64,000 nt of DNA from Antedon bifida (Eukaryota; Echinodermata; Crinoidea; Comatulida; Antedonidae): assembly GCA_963402885.1 (NCBI GenBank), contig OY727099.1:22835001-22899000 (forward strand). The letters run 5' to 3'. Shown here piece by piece: positions 24,640-38,590 of the stretch. The notes below the pieces were generated by a model that made no database searches, was not told the DNA's origin, and was given only the letters and a program-made list of their open reading frames with translations. Positions within the stretch are counted from its first letter, which is position 1. Each line of letters begins with the position of its first letter. The translations under genes were made by a program, and so were the position numbers.

Positions 24640-24795
24640 AACCCCTATTAAGGGGACACTGTTGGGACTAGGTGTCTATACTCATAGTTCAATGCCATGC
24701 TTTATCTATTGTCTATTTGATAAAAGTAGAGTTTATCGTATCTCTTTTTGTGTTTGTTTAGACCTATAGGCCTATTATATTTAGGTCTATTATCT
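24640..24795. repeat. Dispersed repeat D2, copy 2
   Basis: Second copy of the segment at 24030-24182 in the same orientation, about 600 bp away, with short indels. Confidence 0.55.
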
Positions 24796-25601
24796 CATAA
24801 CAATGCAGGTATAACAAACACTTGCCGTAGGCCTAACATGTTGTTCGATACGTGACGTCACAATGATGAGGTTGTAAACTTGTTGATGCGGAAAGTGTTT
24901 TTCAAACTGGTGTTATTGAAATATAAAATATATCAGTTACGCAGTTTCAATCTCCAAGCAATGTGTATTAGTAGTTATAGTATTTAAATTATATGCGTTC
25001 TGTTCTGTAAGAGGTTTTAATGTTGGGAAAAGAAACTGATTAACATCGATTGCGCAATTCACTGTGCTATATAAACTTGGTTCACACACGGACGCAATGC
25101 AGAAAGGTACGCGCAACCTAAATATTGGTTCACACTAGGACGCAACGCAAGGACATTCGCACAGCATACTGGTCAAGTTTCTCAGCGTTTCACGCACACT
25201 TCCGTTGAATGAACATGAAATGTTTAATAGGTATAGGGCCTGTTAATGTCTAACGAACTCTTACCTAGTATAGTACATTTTACTCCCGGTCGTAGAAGAT
25301 AAGGTTGCTGTTTGCAATGATGGTCCTGTATTTGTTTATTAATGGGGGAAAGTCCCTTATAAACAGATTCTTATTAACACTTGACCTTAATAATGATAAT
25401 GAATTTTCACTATCATAGACCTACCTAAAGTAACCTAATAATAATTTAATCTCTGGTAAATTCAAAATTACACAAACGACTGATATGTGTTTCGTTACTC
25501 AGGACCTTTGATATGTTAATGTCGGTTAAGTGGGCCTACACAGTAACTGTAATTAGGTCTATAATAACATATTTATCGATTTTAACATGAACCTGTGTAT
25601 G

Positions 25602-25750
25602 AAGCTCTGTCTACACTATCAAACTCTATGCGACATAAAAATGTGATGTGCCCATATATGGACATGATTATGATGTCATATTACTACCATATTTGGGCAT
25701 ATCACACTTTTTTATTTGTTCAAACTAGTTTGATAGTGTAGACAGAGCTT
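25602..25750. mobile_element. AGCTCTGTCTACAC-family MITE
   Basis: Complete copy: left end AAGCTCTGTCTACACTATC, right end GATAGTGTAGACAGAGCTT. The interior GTGATGTGCCCATATATGG and complementary ATTTGGGCATATCACAC make it a near-palindrome of 149 bp. Confidence 0.85.
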
Positions 25751-26023
25751 AAGAATAGAAAACCAGTTATTTTAACCAGGCCTACCAGGTCTAATTAGTT
25801 TGAACCTCAGCTTGTTCTTAACTCTTTTCTTATCTATCCGTATACAATTTGAGGTCCTTTTTTGTTCGATTTGATCCTATCTATTTATTTCATTTATTTT
25901 TGTTTTTATCAATCAAAGAAAAATAAATATGTATTGTATGCTCGCTTTGTAGGCCTACTCGAATAAGCGCGCCATCACTCCCAATCGTTTTACTTTCCGC
26001 AAATTGTTTGAAGCATCGCGAGT

Positions 26024-26454
26024 GGGTCTCCTAAATACCAAGACCTACCAACCTACCAAGACCTGTCAATTTAAAGTGTTATATTTAACGAAATATGATA
26101 TATATATATATATATATATATATACTTCTAATAGCATTTCCAACAATAAAACCTCAATTTTAGCGCCATATAGACACCAAAAATGTTAAATAATCGACAA
26201 GCAACTAGTATGACCTACCAAGACCTTTAGTTGACGCAATACGAACATTTGTGACGCAATGTATGCATCAACTCAGTTCGTTTCTCGAACGCGAAGCTTG
26301 TCGAAGCTTGTTTGGTGTCTATATGGCGCTAAAATTGAGGTTTTATTGTTGGAAATGCTATTAGAAATCTATATATATCATATTTCGTTAAATTAACACT
26401 TTAAATTGACAGGTCTTGTTAGTTCCTGGTAGGTCTTGGTATTTAGGAGGACCC
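26024..26454. mobile_element. Fold-back DNA transposon, GGGTC ends, 8 bp target duplication
   Basis: Termini GGGTCTCCTAAATACCAAG and CTTGGTATTTAGGAGGACCC, with arms extending through GTCAATTTAAAGTGTTA and TAGCATTTCCAACAATAAAA to near the centre. The flanks are exact 8 bp repeats TCGCGAGT (26016-26023 and 26455-26462). No coding capacity. The target duplication length suggests hAT-type mobilisation. Confidence 0.85.
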
Positions 26455-27940
26455 TCGCGAGTTTGGCCTAGGCCTAGCCTAGTCTTTCGCTACGGCCTAA
26501 AAGTCTTCCGTTGATGTGAGTAACAAAGTTGATGCGGCGAGAAATGAATTAGGCCTATAAGCATGTACTCAACGGCAAGGTCTTTGCCAAGAGCTCTTGG
26601 TGTGCTCGGCCTTCTACCATTTTTCTAGCATCCTTGATAAACTACAGGGAAATAGTGAAAGGAAAACACACAAAATCACAGATTTTAATAAAAGCACAAC
26701 TTTAAGCATGTGATTACTATTTCGAAGGTCAAGGTTCACAAAGAAAGCATCTATTAACAGACGTATGCATTCGCAGATGGATAAACACACTTTACACTGG
26801 GATGTATCCGGTATCGTTGCGGATTGGCTAATTGTTTGAAAAGTCATGCGCAGTAAACATAAACAATCTCCAACGGTTGTATTGTTTTAATATCTTGTTA
26901 TGTAAACAGATCGCTTGTTTCGAATTTATCAAAAACGGGACAAGCGTTACATAATGGTAAACGCGATGGCGCGCGGTATACTAAAACGGGACAATTGTAA
27001 CAATAACATAATAGTAAACGCGAACGGCGCGGTATATTCCGTTTCACGAAACGGAAGACGGCGCCGTGTTGTTAAAATAATAGGAAATCGTTAACAAATT
27101 CTAGGTGTTTTAAACTGTTATTGAACGCACAATCCTTGCTTCACAATAATGGTGGGCAAACTGCGAGCCTTTATTTTGTTTGTGTACGAATCGAATGCAC
27201 ACAGAGCAATGGAAACAATACCACCTTTCTTGTGTGTGTAGCCATGAAAAATGACCATGGATATTCTAGTATTGATTCAAGTCTTGAAGATGCTGTTGAA
27301 ACAAATGGACATTATTCTCTTTGTCCAGACTGCCTATTGTTAAATATCCAGGACATGCGTACTAAAAACACGTACAAGGTTCTTACTTTCTGATACTTTT
27401 TTTTAAACAATGGCTTCTCTATTTGCCGCGATATACAAATATAAAGTATTGTCAACATTTAGTTGCCAATTAAAATAGCGCACCTGGAGATGTGTTTTAT
27501 AACAATTCGTCATTGACATCACCACGCGGCGGCGCGTACAAACATGCATATGTTAATTATCAAGTGTAGTACGCGCGCGCGTCACGCTTCGTTGCACTTC
27601 CGTAATAGTGTAACTGATGATGGGCTTTGAAATTGTAGGCCTATTTACATCTCCCTGACCGAAGTAAGGCGCTGCTACGAGGTCATTTGAACCGGTGTAA
27701 TTTTCAACATGTATCGTTTGTTTGAATGTGAATAGCCGGCTGAGTGTTGTCCTTCCCCACATCAAGTTCATGTTATATCGTGTTTGTTTTTTAGTTTCTT
27801 AGGTGTGTATCCAAGGTCTGCAAACTGGACTTAATTACAAGTGCTTTGTTGCTAATTATCAGTCTCCGTGGCAACTAAGTTCATCTTAATTAAGAACACA
27901 AAGATACGAATAAAATCTGAAAACTATTTTAGAGATAGTT

Positions 27941-28276
27941 TTAAAGATGTATTGTCCCCTGAAAATATAATTATTAAACATTTTTCTGTTGAATATGGCA
28001 TTTTAATGTTACATAATAGTTATCCACTTTGACCAAAAATTAGATCCCAAAAAAATGTATTTTCCTGAAAAACTGTAATTTAAAGAAAACAATAGTGAAA
28101 TTGGCTGCCAGCCAATGGATTTTTGGTTGAATTTAACCATTTATTTTGTCATTTTATAAGTGAAAATATTATTTTTTCGGTTTATTTTCCTACAGGAGTG
28201 ATTAACTTTATTAAAACTACAAAATAACCTATTCTAAGTCTGATTTAATTAATTAATCTTTATTTTTTATCTTTAA
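27941..28276. mobile_element. ATTGTCCCC-family MITE
   Basis: Begins TTAAAGATGTATTGTCCCC. The interior has CACTTTGACCAAAAATTAG, GGCTGCCAGCCAATGGATTT and AGTCTGATTTAATTAATTAA. The right end is eroded to ATCTTTAA. It is one of about eight copies in the window. Confidence 0.65.
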
Positions 28277-28489
28277 ACAACTTTTTCACGAATACCCTGT
28301 CATTAAATCCACTGCTTTAAAGCATTTATTAAGAAATGGTTACAGTTTTCATGACAAGAAATTATTAAAAGTTAATGCAAAGTATACTACTATTAGCCTA
28401 TATAATATGCATGTACGAATTTACTTTTTTACTATTTTATATTTCTTGTAATTAATTGTGAGTTATAAACAACGTCCCGATTTTGTTTT

Positions 28490-28615
28490 AGTGCGTACAA
28501 TTTATGATACATGAATACATGTTCGCTTTGTAGGCTTTGGATAAATAATATTCGCCTTTAATTTACTAATTATTGATAGGCCTGAATTTTTCATGTATCA
28601 TAAATTGTACGCACT
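28490..28615. mobile_element. 126 bp short TIR element
   Basis: GTGCGTACAATTTATGATAC (from 28491, arm continuing to 28514) is perfectly complemented by GTATCATAAATTGTACGCAC (ending 28614). The loop of about 76 bp is AT-rich. A perfect 24 bp terminal inverted repeat this short marks a small MITE or hairpin element. Confidence 0.7.
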
Positions 28616-30220
28616 TTTTTTAGGCATGGGATAGCAACCAGTAATGAATTATCCGGGCGGTTACATTTCTCAGAACAGTCGGTTTAAATTATTTATAAAC
28701 AACAAAACGCTACTATGTAATTCATCTGCATAACCTTAATGGCAATCCTTCTAAAGGGAAAGGGCCTTCCAATGATTGTAACCTTATGGGATTCTATAAA
28801 TCCCTTTCATTAGAGCATTGTTGTTATTGTTATTCAAAATTAGAAACTAATTTTACTTAATAATACTTCAGAGTAAACAAAGGAATAAAGGAAAGGAGTA
28901 AAGCGTATCCGGCACATTTGTTAGTATATTTATATATACCTTGTTTGCGACACTTTAAAAACATACACATTACTACAAAATTGATATACTCTTTTCTTGC
29001 ACCGATCATAACACTACATCATTACACTATCCAGCATGATTTTTGTTTAAGCTGAAACAATGTGTTAAGACACTTATCATTGTGTGTACACTAAAATTAT
29101 TGATTAATTTAATAATACTCTTATTATTTTAAAAACTGATCATAACGCGAAAAAAAATCGTTAAAATCAGCATAAAAAAGGAGCATCAAAATAATAAATC
29201 ACATTATACAATTAAATAGCAAATTCACTGTGCGTTTCGTGTTAAATAAAGTAAAGATCATAGTATCGTGGCACTGCAAAGTGAACGCGTGCATATTCAC
29301 TTTTTGCACGCGCGCGTAAAATATTTTAACGTTTCGTAATTGGTTTTACAACAAAGAATAAACATGCACTTATCGTTGTGAGTAGAATGCTTACCCCAAA
29401 ACCATCAATTATGTTTGTGAGTATAAAAAAAAATCAGTACCTACGTTGTTTTCTAATAAAAAGTTGCTAACGTATCCGAAATCCGTTTACCCGCTCCTTC
29501 GGTCGACTTTTCCTTTCTACTAACTAACCTACCTTCTCAAAATCACTAACTGTACCCAGGTGTCGACGCTTTCAATTCAAGTTCAAACGTATTCATATTC
29601 TAATCACCAAACATTTTTAAATTTCTAATGTCCTTCGCAAATAATTAATGAGAGTGGCCATGGCTGGACAAATTCATGGTTGTAGCTAAGCCAAAAGAGA
29701 GAAAGGACTGTCCTTGTAAAGATAAGTAAAGTTGTCATCGAAAACGGAGCGATTCAACTTCATAATAAGACCGTCGAAGGGCGAATATACACCGCTCTTC
29801 GATTACCTACAACGTAAAGTCGATATGTCTTATTGGATTTGTGCGCACAAGAGGTTAAAATTAAGTCTTTTCCTCCTCTTCGCAAACAAGATTCATTATC
29901 GATTTTGTATTATTAGTTTGTAACGGTAACTTTTCTTCCGCTATATCGATTAGCCTAATCACCAACTATTGTTATAAATCGTTCGTCTCCGGCTTAAACA
30001 TACTATGTACTGTAAAAATAGTAATACGTGATATATATTATTATTTACTGTAATGTCCGATAGATACATCATGATGGTAATGTTAAATTGAATAGAAGCG
30101 TAAAGCTACAAATATACTTAATAATAAGACAAAACATCCTTCGGTATTACAAAACAGATGATTAAAATTGTTTTATAGTTAGGCCGGCGCGGTTTATCAG
30201 TGGAACTCAAAATAGAAAAG
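28616..30220. other. Gene-poor stretch, nothing recognised
   Basis: AT-rich DNA without conserved frames. Short open frames, for example 29732-29923, lack splice context or family motifs. Confidence 0.6.
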
Positions 30221-30519
30221 TAAAAGATATATTGTTCCCCTAAAATTTTTTTTTTTCACATTTTTTGTTGGATATGCCCTTTAATGTCATGTAGGCCTAA
30301 TAGTTATTCACTTTGACCAAAAACTGGATCAAAAAAAAAATTACTTCTTGTGTCTCTCAGACAATGGTTTTGGTTAAAATTAACCGTTTCTTTTGTCTTT
30401 TTATAAGTGAAATAAATTAATAATAAATTAAATTTCTTTTTTTTTAAGACGTAAATAACTTTATTAAAACTGCAAAATGGTCTATTTAAACTTTTTTGGG
30501 GGGGAAAATACATCTTTAA
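30221..30519. mobile_element. ATTGTCCCC-family MITE
   Basis: Left end AAAAGATATATTGTTCCCC, interior CACTTTGACCAAAAACTGG, right end complementary to TTAAAGATGTATTTTCCCCC. About 300 bp. Confidence 0.6.
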
Positions 30520-31068
30520 CAAAAAAAAACATGGGCCTAACTAAAGATATTTACATAATCATTTTCTGTAGTTTTTGTTTGTGGTTTAAATCAAAGGAAT
30601 TTAATTCTATTGAGGGAAAAACACACGATGTTTTAATATAATACAACAAAATGGTGCGGTGTATCAGTGGAACTCAAAATAGAAAAAACAAAATCAAATA
30701 AAAAAAACACATATTTACATAATAATTTTTATAATTCGTGGTTTAAATCTAAGGAATTAAATCTATTTGAGGGAAAAACACACGATGTTTTAATATACAA
30801 CAAAATGGATAGTGTTTAGATAATGAAGAAGCCAATGAAGGTTATAATACCGGGTCCATCTTTCACTGTCAGACTAGTTTAAGGTGATTAATACAATAAG
30901 CCGTAAGCCTTGGCGAAAGGTCTTAAAATAGTACACTAGATTTCGACGAAAGTTTTGTATTAAACGAGCCGCATCTTTTCATGTCAAGTTCAAGGTAGGC
31001 CTACCTTGTTTAAGCTAATTAATATAACAGTAACACTTATTATTAATTTGTTTTGAGCATTCCACCTT

Positions 31069-31418
31069 TTGAAGATGTATTGTCCCCAAAAACATGAAAA
31101 ATGAATATTAATTAAATCAGACTTTGAATAGGTTATTTTGTAGTTTTAATAGGCCTAAAGTCAATCCCTTCCGTTAAAAAAGAAAAATTATAATGTTTTC
31201 ACTTATAACATAATAAATGGTTAAATTCAACCAAAAAAAAAACATGAAAGTATATTTTTATACCTTCATGCTTCAAATTATAGGTTTTTTTCAGGTAATA
31301 AATTTTGGTTAGTCCCAATTTTTCAATTCAAAGTGGATAACTATTAGGTGAAATTAAAATGGCATATTAAAAAAAAAAGTTTAAGAATTATTTTTCAGGG
31401 GGACAATACATCTTTAAC
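31069..31418. mobile_element. ATTGTCCCC-family MITE
   Basis: Left end GAAGATGTATTGTCCCC, right end GGGGGACAATACATCTTTAA. The interior matches 20800-21095 and 54366-54582. Both terminal inverted repeats are preserved. Confidence 0.75.
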
Positions 31419-32425
31419 ACAAACAACCAAAAAGCGCTTAACTGATATATTCATCAATTTTCAAACCTCAATTTTAAATACTACAGTTTTTTCAGTATTA
31501 CTATTTTATTATAAATCAACTGAAAACATATTTAAATAAAATGGATTAATTGGCACCGTTGATCAATACTGTACAGTATGTTGAACCTACAGTAAAGATA
31601 CCGGGATACGTATTTCCAAAATGTGTAATATTAATAATGCTTTTCATAAAATTTAAAGATGAAAAGAAAAATTAAACCAGAAGTGAGAAAATAAAAAGAT
31701 AAGTATAAGTAAGAATTTACCTGAATGCGCATAAAGTTTGATATTAATAATAAATTAATTAATAATTATTATTATTACAGGTATTACAATTAGACAAAAT
31801 GCTTCTTCTAATAGTAATTGATATTGAAAGATAATTAATTAATTTTTAGATGAGGAAAAAATATTAGAGCGAAGTAAATGCATCTTACTAATAATTAATA
31901 TTAATCAACTTGAATACAAACGAAATCAAACATTTTTCTTGTTATAAAAACAAACAAACAAAATTTTTAATTTAATATTTTTTTTTTGTAAATTTGGTAA
32001 TTAATTAAAATAAAAATAATTTCGAATACTATTTTTCTTACCGTTCCATGCAAGGCGGGAGGTGAGTGTAATTTCGTGGGCTTCCTTGGAATATACAGAC
32101 GCATATCGTTCCAAACTGCAAAATCACTTATTATTCTTTTATGATTTATTGTATGTGTTAGTCTGTTCTCGTCAAAATCTTGGATATGAATGTGGTGGTG
32201 ATGATTGTGTGTGTGCGTATATTAACAACTTACAAGAAAACATTTCGCTGAAACGTTTTACCTTCCTTGCATGACGAAATCCTTTCCGTTCAATTGGTGT
32301 CCGTTAATGGTTGGCAGCAATTGGGAGGTTCCTAGAAATACCATCAGATATTATATGAACTAATAGAGCGCTATATTCACACAGCTGTTGTCAAAGGGAG
32401 CCAGCATTATTAAGAGAGACCATTC

Positions 32426-32427
<2 letters not shown>

Positions 32428-32462
<35 letters not shown>

Positions 32463-33005
32463 AGTAACACTAATACTGTACCTAGATATATATAACAGTA
32501 ACACTAATTCCTAGATATACAGTATATCAGTAACACTAATACCTAGATATATAACAGTAACACTAATACCTAGATATACAGTATATCAGTAACACTAATC
32601 CTTAGATATACAGTATAGCAGTAACACTAATACCTAGATATACAGTATATCAGTAACACTAATACCTAGATATACAGTATATCAGTAACACTAATACCTA
32701 GATATATAACAGTAACACTAATACCTAGATATATAACAGTAACACTAATACCTAGATATATAACAGTAACACTAATACCTAAATATATAACAGTAACACT
32801 AATACCTAGATATATAACAGTAACACTAATACCTAAATATATAACAGTAACACTAATACCTAGATATATAACAGTAACACTAATACCTAGATATATAGCA
32901 GTAACACTAATACCTAGATATATAACAGAACACTAATACCTATAACAGTAACACTAATACCTAGATATATAACAGAACACTAATACCTAGATAACAGTAA
33001 CACTA
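32428..33005. repeat. (AAT)n microsatellite followed by a 27-32 bp minisatellite
   Basis: An AAT tract (32428-32460) runs into about 20 copies of ACAGTAACACTAATACC followed by TAGATATATA, with a longer variant carrying TACAGTATATCAG. Decayed copies continue to about 33150. Confidence 0.9.
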
Positions 33006-33695
33006 ATACGAATAAATATAACACAGCATTAACACATGATAGTAACACTATATATCTATGAAGCGCTACAGTAACGCTCTCCTTAGATATAACTGTAACA
33101 CTAATAGTAATACTATATCTTATATAACACAGCAGTAACACTGGTAGTAGACATTGTTATCTATGCATTTAAACGTTCTCCGTTTGTGAAATATAATTTA
33201 AGACTTTTACCATGAAATTATTCATTTTATTCAACTAATAGGAGAAGGCTATTGTAATCTTTTTAAAAATTGATTTATGTGGTTCTTCTACTAATAATAT
33301 TTAATAGGCCTAATTATACGACGACTTCTGATCGCCCCACTTCGCCGTTGCCTGTTAGTTGTTAATAGTATCTCTATGAAGAGAAACACATACTTGAATT
33401 GTCTCGTCGGTACAAGTTCATGAGCGTTAAAAGGTGATAATAAAACGTCACATGAGTAAGTATTATTTTTAATGGCGTCCGGAATGGTATTTTTATGATT
33501 GAAAAAAGGAAGAGTGGTCTTATATTATCTTTTGGTGGGATGTCCATATTGGGGTCGACTAACACTTTCAATATACTCATAACACAAACAACTGGAACCG
33601 ATTACTGCGCGCTATGTATGACAACATTTTAATAACAATATCTTTTAATGCTCATTATAAAATTCTTCATTATTGTCAGAATTTGTTCAGAATCC

Positions 33696-33854
33696 TAAAG
33701 CTCTGTCTACAATATAAAACTATGATGTGCCCAAATATGGTAGGGATGTGCCCAAAAATATGGTAGTGATGTGCCCAAATATGGTAGTGATATGACATAA
33801 TCGTGTCCATATATGGGCACATCACATTAAGTTTGATAGTGTAGACAGAGCTTT
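33696..33854. mobile_element. AGCTCTGTCTACAC-family MITE
   Basis: Ends AAAGCTCTGTCTACAATAT and GATAGTGTAGACAGAGCTT. Inside are three copies of the word GCCCAAATATGGTAGTGAT(A)TG, the internal unit that is massively expanded at 39424. Confidence 0.85.
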
Positions 33855-34834
33855 AGTAGTGAAAATATTGTGTATATTTCTTTTTATATTGTTACCAGTA
33901 ACTCGTGTAACTGGTGTTGGACAGTTTGTGTTGGATACTGATATCCCCAATTTGTCAATAAAGAAACAATAAATAAATTATACAAAATTAGTTTAAATCC
34001 CCGACATAAGCATATGACAAATAACTATACGCTATATTTGTTGAAATTATATTATAATGCACGACATATGATCATTAATCAAACCAGTAAGTTCCCCCAT
34101 GATATTATAATGTAACCCATCGAGATTTTTCTGGGAGGAGAGAAGTCACCCGAGAGGTGGTGGGCAGGAAGAAACACACAGAGAGAGCTTTAAAAAAGAG
34201 AAACAAAAATGAGTACCAATAGTTTTAAGAATTCACCCAAGAATACATTCAAAATAGTAATAAACGTCAGTTCATATTGTTTGTATTGTAATTGCGCAAT
34301 AACTTAAATTTTATATTTTCTTTCATTTTCTTTATACTTTATATAAAAATTATGAAATGCGATGAATTTCCTCAAACACTCCTTACACTTCCTTGAAAAT
34401 GGCGTGGCGTTTTATTAAGTAAAATTCATAATTTCGTGCATTTTTGCAAGGTTTTTATACAACATTTCCTTAATAACAAATTCAACAATTTCCGTCTATT
34501 ATTGAAAAAAATGCGATAATATTTCTCTTTTCCGTGTAAATCCGATGAAATTGAAAATAGGTGTGGATAAACTTTTCAATTGAATTTTGAAATTAAAGAT
34601 AATACAAATAATAAAATGATACAAAACAAAGGTATCATATTTATTGACATATGAGTTTGACTTCATTTAAAACAAAGAACAAACCAATAAATAAAACGAA
34701 ACTAAAAACAGCCTTAAAACAAGAAGCAAACAAACAGCCATAAACCTAATAGCAAAAAAAAACAGTCAAAAATAAAACAGTAAACAGACATATAAACAAA
34801 CATAAAAAAAAACAAATAGACAAATAAAAAACAG

Positions 34835-35895
34835 TAAACAAACGGCAAAACAAACAACAAACAAACAGCAAACAAACAGCAAAACAAACAAACAGCAAAC
34901 AAACAGCAAACAAACAAACAGCAAACAAACAAACAACAAACAAACAGCAAACAAACAGCAAACAAACGGCAAACAAACAAACAAACAAACAAACAACAAA
35001 CAAACAGCAAACAAACGGCAAAACAAACATACAAACAAACAGCAAACAAACAAACGACAAAACAAACATACAAACAAACAGCAAACAAACAAACGACAAA
35101 ACAAACATACAAACAAACAGCAAACAAACAAACAAACAAACAAACATACAAACAAACAGCAAACAAGCAACAAACAAACAGCAAACAAACGGCAAAACAA
35201 ACATACAAACAAACAGCAAACAAACAAACAGCAAACAAACAAACAAACAAACAAGCAACAAACAAACAGCAAACAAACGGCAAAACAAACATACAAACAA
35301 ACAGCAAACAAACAAACAGCAAACAAACAAACAAACAAACAAGCAACAAACAAACAGCAAACAAACGGCAAAACAAACATACAAACAAACAGCAAACAAA
35401 CAAACATACAAACAAACAGCAAACAAGCAACAAACAAACAGCAAACAAACGGCAAAACAAACATACAGCAAACAAACAAACGACAAAACAAACATACAAA
35501 CAAACAGCAAACAAACAAACAGCAAACAAACAAGCAACAAACAAACAGCAAACAAACAGCAAACAAACAGCAAACAAACAGCAAAACAAACAAACAAGCA
35601 ACAAACAAACAGCAAACAAACGGCAAAACAAACATACAAACAAACAGCAAACAAACAAACGACAAAACAAACATACAAACAAACAGCAAACAAACAAACA
35701 AACAAGCAACAAACAAACAGCAAACAAACAAACATACAAACAAACAACAAACATACAAACAAACAGCCATAGACAAAACAGCAAACAAACAACAAACATA
35801 CAGGAAAACAGCAAACAAAACAGCAAACAAACAAAAAACAGCAAACAAATAGACAAACAAACAGCAAACAAACAAACAGAAAACAAATAACAAAA
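34835..35895. repeat. 1 kb low-complexity CAAA/CAGCAAA array
   Basis: Built from CAAACAAACAGCAAA, CAAACAAACGGCAAAA and CAAACATACAAA words. The CAAA-type composition contains no stop codons on the minus strand in any of the three frames, so three overlapping frames of 375-412 codons appear, all Cys/Phe/Val/Leu repeats. They are artefacts and not genes. Confidence 0.92.
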
Positions 35896-36959
35896 GCCAA
35901 ATATGTTAAGGAGATTTGGTACATACTTTTTATGTATTCTCTTGATCCTCAAAATTAATTAATAAAAATCCTTTAATATAATTGTGAGAAAGAAGGTTAA
36001 TTTTAGTTTATGAGTACTTCATTATCCCATTATCAGGTTATCAGATCAAAATCCCGAATACAGTATCATGTTAGAAGAAAACGACATTGTCGGGTTAAAT
36101 ATTGAATCAGATATCAGAGATGAATGAATATATATTTTACGTTCATTACATTATTTTTTTAAATAATACAAATAAAAGTTAAAATATATTTTCAGCATCA
36201 GTAAACGAATATACTACTGCAAATAATTATATAAAAATTGGTATATATCTTTTGTATAATATATAGGTATTGATTAATAAAGATCAATTTCGAAAAAAAA
36301 TATAATTAATATTTCGAAAAAATCCCATAATTACGTAATTTTATTTTTAAAAAAGGAAACTAACAAATCATGGTCGACGTCATATATTATTTTTGATTTA
36401 CAATTTTTCAAAGAATAAACATTTTAATGATTGGGATTTTTCCTTATTCTATTAAAGGCCCATCACGTACACACTGGGCATAGACAATGACGTAATGATT
36501 TTTTTTATGGCATTTGGAAATGACATTTTCCTTGACAGAATCATACTTTCTATGAACAACTACGCCTTATGTTATAATCAGTGAAAGGGTTGTTATTATA
36601 TGGCAATGTTTGGTGTCAATCTTTAGGCCACCGAAACCCCAAAAAACAGGATTAAAAGTTTTTAATAATTCCACGCGGAAACACCACTTTACATGTATTA
36701 CTATTATTAAAAGGAAATTATAGTTCGTCAACCCGTCTTCTAGAACAGGTATCGGGAAGTAAAAACACAATTTAGAAGTATGAAATCGACAATATTATTA
36801 TGTATAAATATTATTATTCAATAATAACACTAAAAATGGCACATAGATAATATATATATAAAATAATATGTATATAAATCCAAAGGCAAATTACTGAAAA
36901 AATGACAATGCTATGGGTATCAGTGATACAAAAAAAAGCGAAAAGCTAAATCAAAACGA

Positions 36960-37030
36960 TAAAGTAAAACAGCCAGTAAAGTTGGCAGAGCTTTCGGGCA
37001 ACACTAGCCCTTCATCAGTGCAAGTGAAGG
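36960..37030. other. Sequence resembling a repeat terminus, unresolved
   Basis: AAGTTGGCAGAGCTTTCGGG and CTAGCCCTTCATCAGTGC resemble ends of retroelement or transposon families, but no second copy or boundary is visible in the window. The surrounding 35.95-37.6 kb is AT-rich without a recognised gene. Confidence 0.2.
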
Positions 37031-37747
37031 AATTTGGATAACGTCATAGTATAAGAACTGGCAAGTGCTGCCTGGGTGGACAGGAATAAAAGAAATACAA
37101 CAAAAGGAGACAGGGTGGTATATAATATACATAAAAATATAATAATGTACATAATAAACATATCGTAATTAAATAAATGTGTGTGTTGATCGAATTATAT
37201 ATTGTTCGTTTTATATTACATTTTTTTTTCTTCAACTTGTATGAAACTTTATTTCATGATTTTCTGTGATTTTTTTCAAAGGTAAAATAAACTTTTCTCT
37301 GTAAGATCCCTGCAATATTTTATATAACAATGTAAATAACAATGAAATATATGAATACATGTGAATGAACAGTAAACATATTATCGTTATTAAATAAACG
37401 TGTGTGTTGATTGAATTTGGATTAGGCCTATACTCCTGGCCTACTGTATTTATACTGTATAGAGGTAAGTAGGCCTACAACCACCCCTGTCCCAATATGA
37501 GATCACAATTCACCCAATCAACTGGTCTTTATCTGAAGGATAGTCACTCTAAGCCAGAACGAACAAATGCGAAACAGGAATTGGCCTCCGTTTAAATCAC
37601 CACCACCCCCCCCCCCCCCTTCACCGATTGCCATCCGCCGGTCCATCAGATTTCTGTTCCCACTAGACATGCTACGAAAGCATCGCGCCCAATACGCGCA
37701 ACATACGGATACTCCGACACTTTTTATACTATATATATATATATTAC

Positions 37748-37980
37748 ACCCCATTCTATAATAACTTTAACATCAAAAGTAAGTACAAAAGTAAAAATGG
37801 TTCGATAAGAGTACGATCGGGTACTTCGTCACTTTTGATTTGCTATTATACCCCATTCTGTAATATACCTTAAAATCAAAAGTAAGTACCGTGCTATAAC
37901 CAAATTGTTTTGCCAATAATGTCTTTAAAAAAAATCTGCTTCCGTAGAAGGTAAACAAAAAAAATGGTTCGATAAGAGTC
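37748..37980. repeat. Two-copy tandem repeat, about 105 bp
   Basis: ACCCCATTCTRTAATA, ATCAAAAGTAAGTAC and AATGGTTCGATAAGAGT occur in order twice in direct orientation. Confidence 0.6.
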
Positions 37981-38154
37981 AACTTCTAAGAAAAGTACGA
38001 GACAATGAGATAAGATATTATTTAGGAGACTCAAGCGGAAGGAAATCAATTGGCAAACCGGGAAAAGACATTTAGAGACAGGCGCGAAATAATACAAATA
38101 ATTAAGGTAGGCCTACGATTACTTTTATCGTATGATTCAAACTAACAATACAAT

Positions 38155-38400
38155 AAGGACGGGTTCCTTGTCTCGTATTATTGCGGCCAGCCGCGCGCCG
38201 TGTGTAATATCTGTTAAACCTAGAACATGGCTACCGGGTATTTGCACCCACTGACCCAAGGCCTCTTTGTGCGGCTGGCTCCGCCCCGGGCCCCCTAGAC
38301 GGCCCCAGCCAATGGATGCTAGGTTCGCGCGCATGCACCCCACCCCCTCCCATGTCGGGGACTTCGGCCCTCGGAAAAATCCTGGCGCCACCACTGAGCA
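38155..38400. mobile_element. GC-rich insert ending CCTGGCGCCACCACTG
   Basis: A compact GC-rich island in AT-rich DNA, ending ATCCTGGCGCCACCACTGAGC. Such CAGTGGTGGCGCCAGG-type ends are common in dispersed animal repeats. The opposite end is not clear, so its class is uncertain. Confidence 0.35.
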
Positions 38401-38590
38401 AGTGTTGAATACCATGTGACGCATTTACAAGACGTCACATAATGAAGAGAAACAAAAATTTTAAAATTAAAACTAAAACAATGAACTCCATAAATTGCTA
38501 AAGAAAAAAGATAGATATTGCTGATTGTTTGCGCATTTTCACACCAAATGAACCAATGGATAAATTCGCCTATCTCTTAACGGAAGGCCT

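Noticed and set aside
27121..27393. 90-residue plus-strand frame (MNAQSLLHNN...)
   Set aside because: Composition is not obviously repetitive, but no motif, flanking exon or family was recognised; too weak to call.
32428..33005. CRISPR-like array of regularly spaced repeats
   Set aside because: Contiguous minisatellite without unique spacers, in a eukaryotic genome.
34714..35952. Three overlapping minus-strand frames of 375-412 residues, Cys/Val/Phe/Leu-rich
   Set aside because: All three frames are open only because the CAAA-type array lacks stop codons on that strand; no domain, start context or splice signal.
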